A stretch of 64,000 bases of DNA. Source: Geomesophilobacter sediminis. Its GTDB lineage: Bacteria > Desulfobacterota > Desulfuromonadia > Geobacterales > Geobacteraceae. The notes beneath the pieces were generated by a model. The model saw nothing but the letters and a program-made list of their open reading frames with translations, was not told the origin of the DNA and searched no databases. The stretch covers positions 62,001 through 126,000 of the forward strand of contig NZ_JAEMHM010000003.1 of assembly GCF_016458275.1 (NCBI RefSeq), written 5' to 3'. Shown here piece after piece: positions 16,101 through 24,145 of this stretch; positions within the stretch are counted from its first letter, which is position 1, and every line of letters starts with the position of its first letter. The position numbers and the translations under genes were made by a program.

Positions 16101-18263
16101 TCATTCCCTCACTGCTTGGGGCAGAAGGATGTTAAAACTGGTGCCGGCTCCCACTTCGGAATGGCAGGTTATTTCACCGCCGAGCCGTTCGACCAGTTCG
16201 GCCACGATGGAAAGTCCCAGACCGGAATGTCCCTGGCGCCGATTGGGGTCCAGGGGCTTGAAGAGGCTTTGTTTGACGTCTCCGGGAAGGCCCGGGCCGG
16301 TGTCGCTCACCTCGATCTCTACGAACGGGCGCCCTTGGCGCTCCACGTGGTCCTTGGTGGTGACCCGGAGACTGCTCCCTTCCGGGAGGGCCTCGGAGGC
16401 GTTTTTCCAGAGGTTCAAAAGGATCTGCTTCACGCTGTCGCGGTCCCCGGCGATGGGGCTCAGTCCCGGGGTGAGCGCCTTTTCGAGGTTGATGCCGCAC
16501 TCGGCGAAAAGGGATTCGCCGTAGAGCGCGAGCATCCCCTCGATGACGGCGTTCACGTCGAGCCGCGCGGCGGGAAGGGCGGCTTCCGGCTTGTTGCCGA
16601 GCTTGCGGATGATCTGGGAAACCCGCTCCACCTCTTCCCGGAGCACTTCCATCTCTTCGCCCACACCGCTCTCCTCGGGGAGACGCTGCTTGACGATCTT
16701 CAGGTAGTTGCGGATGATGCCGAGCGGATTGCCCGCCTCGTGGGCGATTTTGCGCGCCTTTTGTTCGAGCTCGGCGTGGATCTTCTCTTCGATGGCCCGT
16801 TCCCGGTCCTTGATGTCGCGCCAGCTCTGGAGGCTCAGCGCCGCGGAATTGCCGAAGCTCGACATCCATGCCAGCTGTTTCTTCACCCGTCCGTACTGGG
16901 CGGCGCTCAGCCCGTAGGCCATCACCCCCACTTCACGGCTGCCGGCCCGCATCGGGATGTAGAGGAGTCCCTCGCTGTCCAGGGCGCGGGCGATCTGCAC
17001 GTCGACCAGGGAGACGGCGGCGGGACGCTCTTCATCGAAGGTCGAGCGTGGCTGTTCTCCGAGAGCGGCGGCTGCCGCCAGACTTTTGCCCGGTGCTATG
17101 CCGATTTCCAGACGCTGGAGGATTTCCGGCTGGCCGGGGATTTCGGCGCCGCAAAGGGTCTTCTTGTCCTCTTTGGGGACCAGGAACGCGAGACGTGCCG
17201 TTCCGAAAAGGATCCGCGCCGACTCCCGGACTGCCAAAAGTATTTCCGCCTCGTCCACCAGCCCGGCCAGGTTTTGCTGCAGCGGCTGGAGAATGGCGCG
17301 GTCCCGGACCACGGCCTCGAGTCCGGCCCGGGCCGGATCTTCATGGTTGGGCTTGGACCGTTTCTTTTCGAAGGAGGTCGTCGTCGGCAGGCAGGGGAGA
17401 GTGCGAGCCTCGGCGGTGACGCTGACCCCGAGAGCCTCGGCGAGGATGGCGACTTCCTTGGAAGTAGCCTCCCGGATCTCGGCGCCGCGGCCATGCTCTA
17501 TCTCGAGGAGCTCCGCGACGACATGCAGGTCGGGGGTGATCGTCTCCGGCTCGATTCCCTGCTCGACCACGACGTGCGCGGACCAGACCAGGCGGCTCAG
17601 GCGGTCGGCCACCGCGATGTCGGCGGCAGGCATGTGGTGGAAAAGGACGGCGTCGCCCATGAAAGAAGAGAGTTGCCACTGGTCGACCAGCCAGGCCCCC
17701 ACCTGGGCATGGTCGGTCCCCAGCATCGACTGTTCGTTCGACTGGAGCAGGGATTCGTCGCGGCTCATCCCCAGGACCGATTCGTAATTTTCACCGACGC
17801 CACCCAAAAGCATCAGCTGGCCGACATCATGGAGCAGGCCGGCGAGGTAGGCCTCTTCGACATCGGGGTAGCTGGACTCGACGGCAAGCTGGCGCGCGAT
17901 TTCGGCTACCCAGAGGGAGTGCCTCCAGAACCCTTTCAGGTCGTATTGTTGGTCGGCGGAAGTGTTGGCGAAGACGCTTTGGACGGCAAGGCAGGCGGCG
18001 ATGGTGCGGGCAAGACGGGTACCCAGTGCGATCATGCACTGTTCCAGGTTCTTGATCTCGGTCATCTGCCGCAGTGCGGCGGAGTTGGCTATGGTGAGGA
18101 CTCGGGCGCTCAGGGCAGGGTCCTGGCCGACCAGCTTGGCGAGCTGCTTCATCGAGGCGTGGTCGTCCTCGACCAGCCGGAGGAAGCGAAGCAACACCTG
18201 GGGCATCGAAGATAACCGGACTGACTCGACCGCTTCGAGTATTGCTGGTGGTATCTGTTTCAA
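16101..18263 (-). CDS. HDOD-GAF sensor histidine kinase
   Basis: The product is a fusion of an N-terminal HDOD domain (about 17-217, with LVGQDPALSARVLTIANSAA and a retained HDVG near 145), a GAF-like sensor region (about 317-480) and a histidine kinase core: His508 in KIAHEAGNPLGII, then LNLWKNASEAL, VSDTGPGLP and SGLGLSIV. All kinase boxes are present. The start is set at TTG 18261-18263, which has GGAGG four bases upstream and gives MKQIPPAILEA (720 residues); an in-frame TTG at 18317 has no such site. It is one base from the hybrid kinase gene, so they form an operon. HDOD domains are common in nucleotide-signalling proteins of this group; the ligand is unknown. Confidence 0.85.
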   Translation of the reverse strand: MKQIPPAILEAVESVRLSSMPQVLLRFLRLVEDDHASMKQLAKLVGQDPALSARVLTIANSAALRQMTEIKNLEQCMIALGTRLARTIAACLAVQSVFANTSADQQYDLKGFWRHSLWVAEIARQLAVESSYPDVEEAYLAGLLHDVGQLMLLGGVGENYESVLGMSRDESLLQSNEQSMLGTDHAQVGAWLVDQWQLSSFMGDAVLFHHMPAADIAVADRLSRLVWSAHVVVEQGIEPETITPDLHVVAELLEIEHGRGAEIREATSKEVAILAEALGVSVTAEARTLPCLPTTTSFEKKRSKPNHEDPARAGLEAVVRDRAILQPLQQNLAGLVDEAEILLAVRESARILFGTARLAFLVPKEDKKTLCGAEIPGQPEILQRLEIGIAPGKSLAAAAALGEQPRSTFDEERPAAVSLVDVQIARALDSEGLLYIPMRAGSREVGVMAYGLSAAQYGRVKKQLAWMSSFGNSAALSLQSWRDIKDRERAIEEKIHAELEQKARKIAHEAGNPLGIIRNYLKIVKQRLPEESGVGEEMEVLREEVERVSQIIRKLGNKPEAALPAARLDVNAVIEGMLALYGESLFAECGINLEKALTPGLSPIAGDRDSVKQILLNLWKNASEALPEGSSLRVTTKDHVERQGRPFVEIEVSDTGPGLPGDVKQSLFKPLDPNRRQGHSGLGLSIVAELVERLGGEITCHSEVGAGTSFNILLPQAVRE

Positions 18264-18876
18264 GAACCCTCCGGAAGGCCCTGGTGCGCCCTGTTGCGAC
18301 CGAAAATGATGCTCCAATTAAAAATATGCTTTTTCCGGTTCATTAGAATAGCACCGCCGATATCCCGGTGTCAACAACGCATACACAAAAAGATGTTTTG
18401 TTACCCAATTTTTTCAATCTTTTGATTTACCGGCGTTTTTTAGAGTCTGGGCCACCTGATAATGCATTAGTGATACCTAATTCAATTAAAGGCTCTAAAT
18501 ACTGAATTCAAAGATGAGGTAACGATAGATAAACAACTAGACCATAAGGTTTTGTTTGTCCGGTTAAAAGCGCTGATTGCCATTCTCCCAGCAAGCTGCT
18601 GGGAAATTTTCTAATCTAATTCTTTAAGAATTGGCGGGTCGGTTTTGAGGCTGTTGCGAGGGGGTGTATAACCGGCAAACTGACCCTGTTGGCCGAAAAC
18701 AGCAGGCTATTTTGGAAGGTAACCAAAAAATTAGCCGGGGCGGGCGCTGGAATGGGTTCCTGTAGCCGGCGTCGTATGTTCATCCACACGGTGATAGTGC
18801 TAAAATGAAAACGCACAAAATTAGGTCTCAATTCTCCCCATTTTCCGTAACCTGAGACAGCGCACGGAGGTACGTG
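18264..18876. other. Divergent intergenic region, AT-rich, with one hairpin
   Basis: No convincing gene is seen. This is markedly more AT-rich than its surroundings and separates the minus-strand kinase operon from the plus-strand arginine genes, so it should hold both promoters. TCCCAGCA-AGC-TGCTGGGA at 18586-18604 is a perfect 8-bp hairpin followed by AAATTTT. A small minus-strand frame at 18616-18831 has no ribosome binding site and no recognisable product. Confidence 0.5.
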
Positions 18877-19989
18877 ATGTCAGTTCATCCGGAAGTTATT
18901 CCCAAATTCCACCCGCCCGATTTCTCACTTCCTTTCTTTGCCGACCGTCCGATCGTTCGTGTTGAAGCCGCCCCGCACGATGGCGTACTCCCGGACAACT
19001 TTCATGCGACCTCCAACCACCCGGAATACCTGCAGGTAGGGGAAGGGAGGTGGCTCTTGGCGGCGGAAAGCCGGATGGACTGCGTTCTGGTCCTGCGCGG
19101 CGACGAGATCGAGGTCGTGGAACCGCGCCGGGTCAAGAAGGGAGATCCGGTCGTCCTGGGCCGTCGGGAGAACGGTGAAGACGGCATCTACCTTCACGTG
19201 ACCGGTTTCCAGCCGCTGCTGGAGAAGGACCCGGACAAGTTTTCCTTTCGAAACCGCGGCACCAGGGAGACCCCATTTTCCCGCTCCTATGACGAGCTTT
19301 ACCAGGTCCTGCGCTATGACCGGGACAACGGCTGCATCGCCTGGGTGCTCGGGCCGGCCGTCGCCTTCGACCACGACAGCCGCAACGCGATGGAGGGGCT
19401 CATCGACAGCGGCTACTGCCACGTAGTTTTGGCGGGGAACGCCCTGGCGACCCACGACCTGGAAGCGTCGCGGTTTCGGACCGGGCTGGGCCAGGATATC
19501 TACACCCAGGCGGTTCAGCCGCTCGGCCATTACAACCACCTGGACATGATCAACGAGGTGCGCCGGAAAGGTGGCATCGCCAACGCCATCGAAGGGCTGG
19601 GGCTTCGGGACGGGATCATGTACGCCTGCGAGAAGAAAAAGATCCCCTACGTGCTGGCCGGCTCGATCCGGGACGACGGACCGCTCCCCGAGGTGATCGG
19701 CGACGTCTACCGCGCCCAGGACGAGATGCGGGTCTACGCCCGGCAGGCGACCACGGTCATCGCCCTGGCGACCCAGCTCCACTCCATCGCCTTCGGGAAC
19801 ATGGTTCCGAGCTATCGGGTCCAGCCGGACGGCACGGTCCGCCCGGTCTACTTCTACGTCGTCGACATGACCGAGTTCTGCGTCGACAAGCTGGCCAACC
19901 GCGGCTCGGCCCAGGCCCAGGGGATCCTCACCAACGCCCAGGACTTCGTCGTTAACCTGTGGAACAACCTGAAACTGACCGAGCCGTAG
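18877..19989 (+). CDS. Archaeal-type ornithine cyclodeaminase / LOR-SDH domain (TIGR00300) family protein
   Basis: The 370-residue product carries the conserved segments GPAVAFDHDSRNAMEGLIDS, LAGNALATHDLEAS and LAGSIRDDGPLPEV of the family also found as the C-terminal half of cyanobacterial AgrE/ArgZ-type enzymes and plant LKR/SDH-related proteins. Members studied in methanogens and cyanobacteria convert ornithine to proline plus ammonia with bound NAD. It is unrelated to classic mu-crystallin-type ornithine cyclodeaminase. The ATG at 18877 has GGAGG six bases upstream; a GTG at 18874 is too close. Arginase follows 150 bases later on the same strand, supporting an ornithine-consuming role. 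Activity is inferred from family and context. Confidence 0.78.
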   Translation: MSVHPEVIPKFHPPDFSLPFFADRPIVRVEAAPHDGVLPDNFHATSNHPEYLQVGEGRWLLAAESRMDCVLVLRGDEIEVVEPRRVKKGDPVVLGRRENGEDGIYLHVTGFQPLLEKDPDKFSFRNRGTRETPFSRSYDELYQVLRYDRDNGCIAWVLGPAVAFDHDSRNAMEGLIDSGYCHVVLAGNALATHDLEASRFRTGLGQDIYTQAVQPLGHYNHLDMINEVRRKGGIANAIEGLGLRDGIMYACEKKKIPYVLAGSIRDDGPLPEVIGDVYRAQDEMRVYARQATTVIALATQLHSIAFGNMVPSYRVQPDGTVRPVYFYVVDMTEFCVDKLANRGSAQAQGILTNAQDFVVNLWNNLKLTEP

Positions 19990-19995
19990 CTTGGC

Positions 19996-20098
19996 TTATT
20001 GCCCTCTCCCTCAGGGAGAGAGTGCCCGTAGGGCGGGTGAGGGAGATTGCTCCGTGGTAATTTCCCTCACCCCAGCCCTCTCCCGGAGGGAGAGGGGG
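19996..20098. repeat. Paired-hairpin repeat, CCCTCTCC/GGGTGAGG family
   Basis: The left hairpin CCCTCTCCCTCAGGGAGAG is followed by GCGGGTGAGGGAG; the right half CCCTCACCCCAGCC is followed by the hairpin CTCTCCCGGAGGGAGAG. The whole forms an inverted structure between the cyclodeaminase and arginase genes. Confidence 0.65.
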
Positions 20099-20140
20099 AA
20101 GTTTAGAAGTGAATTAACTGATTAGAAAGGAAGTGCCGTC

Positions 20141-21025
20141 ATGAGAATCAGGATTATCGGGTTGCCGATGGATTTGGGGCAGTCGCAGCGCGGGGTCGAC
20201 ATGGGGCCGGGAGCCTTGCGCTACGCCGGACTTTTTGCCCGCCTGCAAAGGCTCGGATATGAGGTCGAGGACATCGGCAACCTCGATGTCCCGGTGCGTG
20301 ACAACCTGGTGAACGAGAAGGAACTCCGGTATCTCCCGTCCATCAAGGCGGTGAGCGAGGAAGCCTATCGGGCGGCCCGGCGGGCCGTCGAGGAAGGGTG
20401 GATCCCGATCTTCATGGGTGGCGACCACTCGGTATCCATCGGGACCATCGGAGGGGTGACCCACCACGAACCTACCGGCGTCATCTGGATCGATGCCCAC
20501 GGTGATTTCAACACGCCGGATACCTCGGAGACCGGCAACATCCACGGGATGTCCCTGGCGGTCCTTTTGGGCGAAGGGTACCAGGAACTCGTCGACGTGG
20601 GGCGGCCCGGCGCCAAGCTCCAGCCCTCCGACGTGGTGATGATCGGGGTGCGGGAGCTCGATGCCGAGGAGCGGAACCGGCTCAGGAGAAGCGGGGTAGG
20701 GGTTTATTCGATGCGGGATATTGACGAGCGGGGGATCGGGACCATTACCCGGGAAGCGCTGTCCAGGCTGAGCCACCTGAGACGGCTGCATGTGACCCTG
20801 GATATGGACGGGCTCGATCCCGGCGAGGTTCCGGGAGTGGGGACCACGTCCCCGGGGGGGCTGACCTATCGCGAGAGCCAGCTCCTGATGGAGATCATCG
20901 CCGATGCCAAGCGGCTCACCTCGCTCGACATCGTGGAGATCAATCCGATTCTGGACCACCAGAACCGGACCGCCAAGCTCGCGGTAGAGCTGGCGGCGTC
21001 GGTGTTTGGGAAGCGGATCATTTAG
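20141..21025 (+). CDS. rocF: Arginase
   Basis: The 294-residue ureohydrolase splits arginine into ornithine and urea at a dinuclear manganese site. Ligands are H96 (GGDHSVS), D118/H120/D122 (WIDAHGDFN) and D221/D223 (LDMDGLDP). The loop NTPDTSETGNIHGM is the arginase substrate loop that binds the amino-acid carboxylate and amino groups; agmatinases lack it, so arginase is preferred over SpeB. Length fits bacterial arginases. The ATG at 20141 follows AGAAAGGAAG. It is the second gene of a likely arginine-degradation unit with the ornithine cyclodeaminase family gene. No urease is seen here. Confidence 0.88.
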   Translation: MRIRIIGLPMDLGQSQRGVDMGPGALRYAGLFARLQRLGYEVEDIGNLDVPVRDNLVNEKELRYLPSIKAVSEEAYRAARRAVEEGWIPIFMGGDHSVSIGTIGGVTHHEPTGVIWIDAHGDFNTPDTSETGNIHGMSLAVLLGEGYQELVDVGRPGAKLQPSDVVMIGVRELDAEERNRLRRSGVGVYSMRDIDERGIGTITREALSRLSHLRRLHVTLDMDGLDPGEVPGVGTTSPGGLTYRESQLLMEIIADAKRLTSLDIVEINPILDHQNRTAKLAVELAASVFGKRII

Positions 21026-21068
21026 GAAGGCTTGAAGTGGGGACGTCGTTGCTAAAGAGGTAGGTGTG

Positions 21069-21097
21069 GGGGCGCAGCATGCTGCGCCCTTTTTTTT
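21069..21097 (+). terminator. Rho-independent terminator of the arginase unit
   Basis: Perfect palindrome GGGCGCAGCATGCTGCGCCC followed by eight T. Confidence 0.88.
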
Positions 21098-21118
21098 AGG
21101 GACACGCGTGGACATCCT

Positions 21119-21201
21119 GTGGGAGAGCGCCTTTCCAGACGCGATCCGCCGAGGGCGGTAAAAAGGCTGGGTTTTTTCGCGCCAGGAATGGCGCTCCCAC
21201 A
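21119..21201. repeat. REP-like inverted pair, copy 3
   Basis: Left unit TGTGGGAGAGCGCCTTTCCA plus GACGCGA and right unit TTCGCGCCAGGAATGGCGCT plus CCCACA flank a 35-base centre. The right unit is almost identical to that of copy 1. Confidence 0.72.
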
Positions 21202-21340
21202 GGCAGGGCACCTCCTTCATAGATTGGGCACCTCTCCCTCTGGCAGGGCACTTCTTCCTCTGGCAGGGCACTTCTTCCTCTGGCAGGGCACTTCTTCCTC
21301 TGGCAGGACACTTCTTCCTCTGGCAGGGCACTTCTTTCCC
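21201..21340. repeat. 20-bp tandem repeat, 7 copies
   Basis: Seven head-to-tail 20-bp units starting at 21201, consensus TGGCAGGGCACTTCTTCCTC. Copies 3-5 are identical, copy 6 has one change, copies 1, 2 and 7 are diverged. The array begins at the last base of REP copy 3. Confidence 0.88.
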
Positions 21341-21362
21341 CGGGTTAGCAGCTGATTGCCAT

Positions 21363-21394
21363 AAAAAAGGGGCCGCGCAAAACGCGGCCCCTCT
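21363..21394 (-). terminator. Rho-independent terminator of the aminotransferase gene
   Basis: On the minus strand GGGGCCGCG, loop TTTTG, CGCGGCCCC and then six T. Confidence 0.85.
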
Positions 21395-21421
21395 TGGTTA
21401 CTGCTGGATGTATCGACGCTA

Positions 21422-22726
21422 CTAGGCGAGGTCCTGCGCTGCCTGGTAGATGATGTCGAACAGCTCCTGGATGTCCTTCTCGGCGATGCAGGAGAAGGCG
21501 ATGCGGAGGTCGGTCTTGGTGATGGAGATGGTGCCCACCCCGTACTTGTCGAGCAGGTGTACGCGCAGTTTCTCGGCATCGACGTTTTTCAGCTTCAGGC
21601 ACATGAAGTAGCCGGAGTTGAACGGGTAGTAGGTCCAGGCCTTGTCGTACTTGCCGCTGTCCAGGACTTCCTTGGTCTTGCGGGCGCGCCCCTGCATGAT
21701 CTGGAACTTCTCTTCCTTCTGCTTGAGGAAGGAAGGGGAACGCAGCGCCTCGATGACGAAGGTCTGGGACGGATGCGGACAGTTGGAGATCTTGGCGCGG
21801 ATGATGCCCATCGCCTTTTTCTCAAGCGCGGTCATGACCGGGGTGTTCTCGTATTCGTTGCCGTCGGCGAAGGTGATGAAGCCGGTACGGAAGCCCCAGA
21901 CGAACTCTTCCTTGGTGGCGCCGTCGAGTTTGATGGCAAGGATGCGCGGGTGGAGGTTCGCCAGCTTCCCGAAGAGGGACTCTTTCATGGAGTCTTCGTA
22001 GAAGAGCCCGAAGTAGGCGTCGTCGGTGATGGCGACAACGTTGCAGCCGCCCTCGGCGACTTCCTTGATGGCGGCGACCAGCGCGTCACCTTCGGCGACG
22101 GTCGGGGTGTAGCCGGACGGGTTGTTCGGGAAGTTGAGCAGGACGACGACTTTCCCTTTCTCCTCCGCGGAGTTTTTCAGCACGGCCTTGAAGGCGTCGA
22201 TGTCGTAGCCGCCGGTGGCGGTGAAGGTCGGGTGCTTCTTGACGATGGCGCCGCAGCAGGTGCCGAAGGTCAGGTTGTAGTTGCCCCAGAGCATGTCCGG
22301 CAGGATGAGGTGGTCACCCTTGTCGATGAACATGTCGGCCACGATGGAAAGACCGTGGGTGAGGGCGTTGGTGACGATCGGGTTGCTGAAGTGTTTCCCC
22401 TGCTGGCTGGGGTTTTCACGCAGCATCTTTTCGCGCCAGAGCGAGCGGAGCTCCGGTTTGCCGGCCGGCGGCGCGTAAGGGAAGATGTCTTTCGGATCGA
22501 ACGCGGAGAGCTTGTCCTGGATGCACTGCAGGTACATCGGGCCGTCCCCCTCGGTCGCGATCCCGATGGTGGCATTGAACTTCTTCGCCTTCTCCTTGGC
22601 TTCCGCCGACTGGGTCAGGATCCCTTTCGGGAAGAAGAGGTTCTTGCCGAGATCGGAAAGCATCTCGAGAACGTGGGGGTTGTGCTGCTGGAGCATCTCG
22701 TTGAGTTCGGTTGCCAAAGGATTCAT
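21422..22726 (-). CDS. PLP-dependent class I/II aminotransferase, substrate unknown
   Basis: The 434-residue product has fold-type I aminotransferase features: LLNFPNNPSGYTP (the conserved NxPxNPTG loop), ITDDAYFGLFYED and the PLP lysine in DGATKEEFVWGFRTGF, where K-x5-G-x-R-x-G is the expected spacing. The C-terminal DLRIAFSCI supplies the carboxylate-binding Arg. The N-terminus and the TKEEFVWG segment differ from AspC, AlaT and DapL, so I do not assign a substrate. The ATG at 22724-22726 has GGAGG upstream. The gene has its own terminator; coaD lies 67 bases upstream on the same strand. Confidence 0.78.
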   Translation of the reverse strand: MNPLATELNEMLQQHNPHVLEMLSDLGKNLFFPKGILTQSAEAKEKAKKFNATIGIATEGDGPMYLQCIQDKLSAFDPKDIFPYAPPAGKPELRSLWREKMLRENPSQQGKHFSNPIVTNALTHGLSIVADMFIDKGDHLILPDMLWGNYNLTFGTCCGAIVKKHPTFTATGGYDIDAFKAVLKNSAEEKGKVVVLLNFPNNPSGYTPTVAEGDALVAAIKEVAEGGCNVVAITDDAYFGLFYEDSMKESLFGKLANLHPRILAIKLDGATKEEFVWGFRTGFITFADGNEYENTPVMTALEKKAMGIIRAKISNCPHPSQTFVIEALRSPSFLKQKEEKFQIMQGRARKTKEVLDSGKYDKAWTYYPFNSGYFMCLKLKNVDAEKLRVHLLDKYGVGTISITKTDLRIAFSCIAEKDIQELFDIIYQAAQDLA

Positions 22727-22792
22727 TGTTTGATTTCCTCCTGGGATTTGTCCCGCCTGGTTGAGTATCGGTGCAATGTCTAACTTGGTTAT

Positions 22793-23281
22793 TTAGTTGT
22801 GGTTGAATTTCCGGTCCAGTGCTTCCTTCACCCGCGGCGGCACCAGTTTGTCCACCGGTCCGTTCAGCGAACTTACCTCCTTGACGATGGAGGAGGAGAG
22901 GTAGCTGTACGGGACCGAGGTCATCATGAAGAGGGTTTCCACATCTTTGGTGATGCTGCGGTTCATCTGGGCGAGCTGGAACTCGTATTCGAAGTCGGAG
23001 ACCGCACGCAGGCCGCGGATGATGACGGTCGCTCCCTGCTGGCGCACGAAATCGACCAGGAGCCCGTCGAAGGTGTCGACCCGGGCCCCCGGCTTGTCCT
23101 TCAGGATCTCCGAGATGAGATCGATCCTCTCCTGCACCGAGAAGAGGGAATTCTTCTCCGAGTTCCGGGCCACGGCGACGATGACGCCGTCGAAGATCTT
23201 CAGACCCCGTTCGATGATGTCGATGTGGCCGTAGGTGATGGGGTCGAAGGAGCCGGGATATACGGCGAGCTTCAGGGGCAC
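22793..23281 (-). CDS. coaD: Phosphopantetheine adenylyltransferase
   Basis: CoaD transfers AMP to 4'-phosphopantetheine in coenzyme A synthesis. The 162-residue product has the nucleotidyltransferase motif YPGSFDPITYGHIDII (TxGH) near the N-terminus, ARNSEKNSLFS, VIIRGLRAVSDFEYE and the C-terminal YSYLSSSIVKE motif (SSSxVK). The start is GTG at 23279-23281 with AGAGG six bases upstream. It overlaps the end of rsmD by ten bases, the usual rsmD-coaD pairing. Confidence 0.95.
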   Translation of the reverse strand: MPLKLAVYPGSFDPITYGHIDIIERGLKIFDGVIVAVARNSEKNSLFSVQERIDLISEILKDKPGARVDTFDGLLVDFVRQQGATVIIRGLRAVSDFEYEFQLAQMNRSITKDVETLFMMTSVPYSYLSSSIVKEVSSLNGPVDKLVPPRVKEALDRKFNHN

Positions 23282-23853
23282 GATTCACCTCTGCGGGAAA
23301 CGGTTAGGATGGAAAGCGTGGTGTCGCCGTAGGTTCTGCGGTCGGCCTCTTCCAATCTGCCGAAACTTTTCGGCATCTCTTCCTTGGCCGAGTACTCCGA
23401 AACGATCACGGTCGCCTCTCCCACCAGCGGGGACTCCGCCAGGAGCTCCAGCGTGCTCGCAGCCAGTCCTTTCTGGTAGGGGGGATCGAGAAAGATAAGG
23501 TGGAACGCCTCTTGGCTTTTGGCCAATAGCCGCAGCGCCGAAGCCACTTCCTGGATTACCACCTTGGCGTTTGTGTCCAGCCGGGTCAGTTCCAGGTTTT
23601 TCCGGATCAGCGCCGCCGAGTCGCGATGCGAATCCACGAAAACCGCAAAGCCGGCGCCTCGTGAGAGCGCCTCGATGCCGAGGCTTCCCGTGCCGGCGAA
23701 AAGGTCCAGGACCCGCATCTCGGACATCTCGCCGACCCTGCTGATGAGGATGCTGAAAAGTGCCTCTTTGACCCGGTCGGCGGTGGGGCGTACCCGCATA
23801 TCTTTGGGAGGCAGGAGCTGGCGCCCCCGAGCCGTGCCCGAGATGACTCGCAT
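23272..23853 (-). CDS. rsmD: 16S rRNA (guanine(966)-N(2))-methyltransferase
   Basis: RsmD methylates G966 of 16S rRNA in the 30S subunit. The 193-residue product has an N-terminal ISGTARGRQLLPP, the AdoMet motif LDLFAGTGSLGIEALSRGA and the catalytic LDPPYQKG (DPPY). Length and motif order are standard. The ATG is at 23851-23853 and the 3' end overlaps coaD, indicating translational coupling. Confidence 0.92.
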   Translation of the reverse strand: MRVISGTARGRQLLPPKDMRVRPTADRVKEALFSILISRVGEMSEMRVLDLFAGTGSLGIEALSRGAGFAVFVDSHRDSAALIRKNLELTRLDTNAKVVIQEVASALRLLAKSQEAFHLIFLDPPYQKGLAASTLELLAESPLVGEATVIVSEYSAKEEMPKSFGRLEEADRRTYGDTTLSILTVSRRGESCP

Positions 23854-24003
23854 GTTATTTAGTGGTGACTCCCCGGCTATTTTTGCTTTTAAACGGTCAC
23901 TTCGTCAATCTTTTCGGAAGCTTCATTCTTCCAGAAGAGAAAGCTAATTTGCAAACAGCTCTATTACCATGACCGCTCAATCCCGTCAATGGCAACTTTG
24001 CTG

Positions 24004-24030
24004 TTGACAGAAGTGATCTCGCTCTATAAA
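24004..24030 (+). promoter_or_regulatory. Candidate promoter for dgt
   Basis: TTGACA at 24004-24009 and TATAAA at 24025-24030 with a 15-base spacer (16 if ATAAAT is used). The spacer is short and a leader of about 110 bases would follow, so this is tentative. Confidence 0.4.
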
Positions 24031-24145
24031 TTTCAGGCGCCGCCGGGCTGATAGAATGTTTTAATGTGCCTGTGTGATGCGACCGGCGCTCTTTATGATA
24101 TTGTCTGCGTCTTAAAAGAATGCAGGTGGAAACGGGGGAAAGTTG

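Noticed and set aside
18616-18831. 71-codon minus-strand frame in the AT-rich divergent region
   Set aside because: No ribosome binding site, no domain, and its position overlaps the expected promoters.
20141-21025. Agmatinase (speB)
   Set aside because: The NTPDTSETGNIHGM loop is that of arginases, and agmatinase-specific features are not seen. The ornithine-using neighbour also favours arginase.
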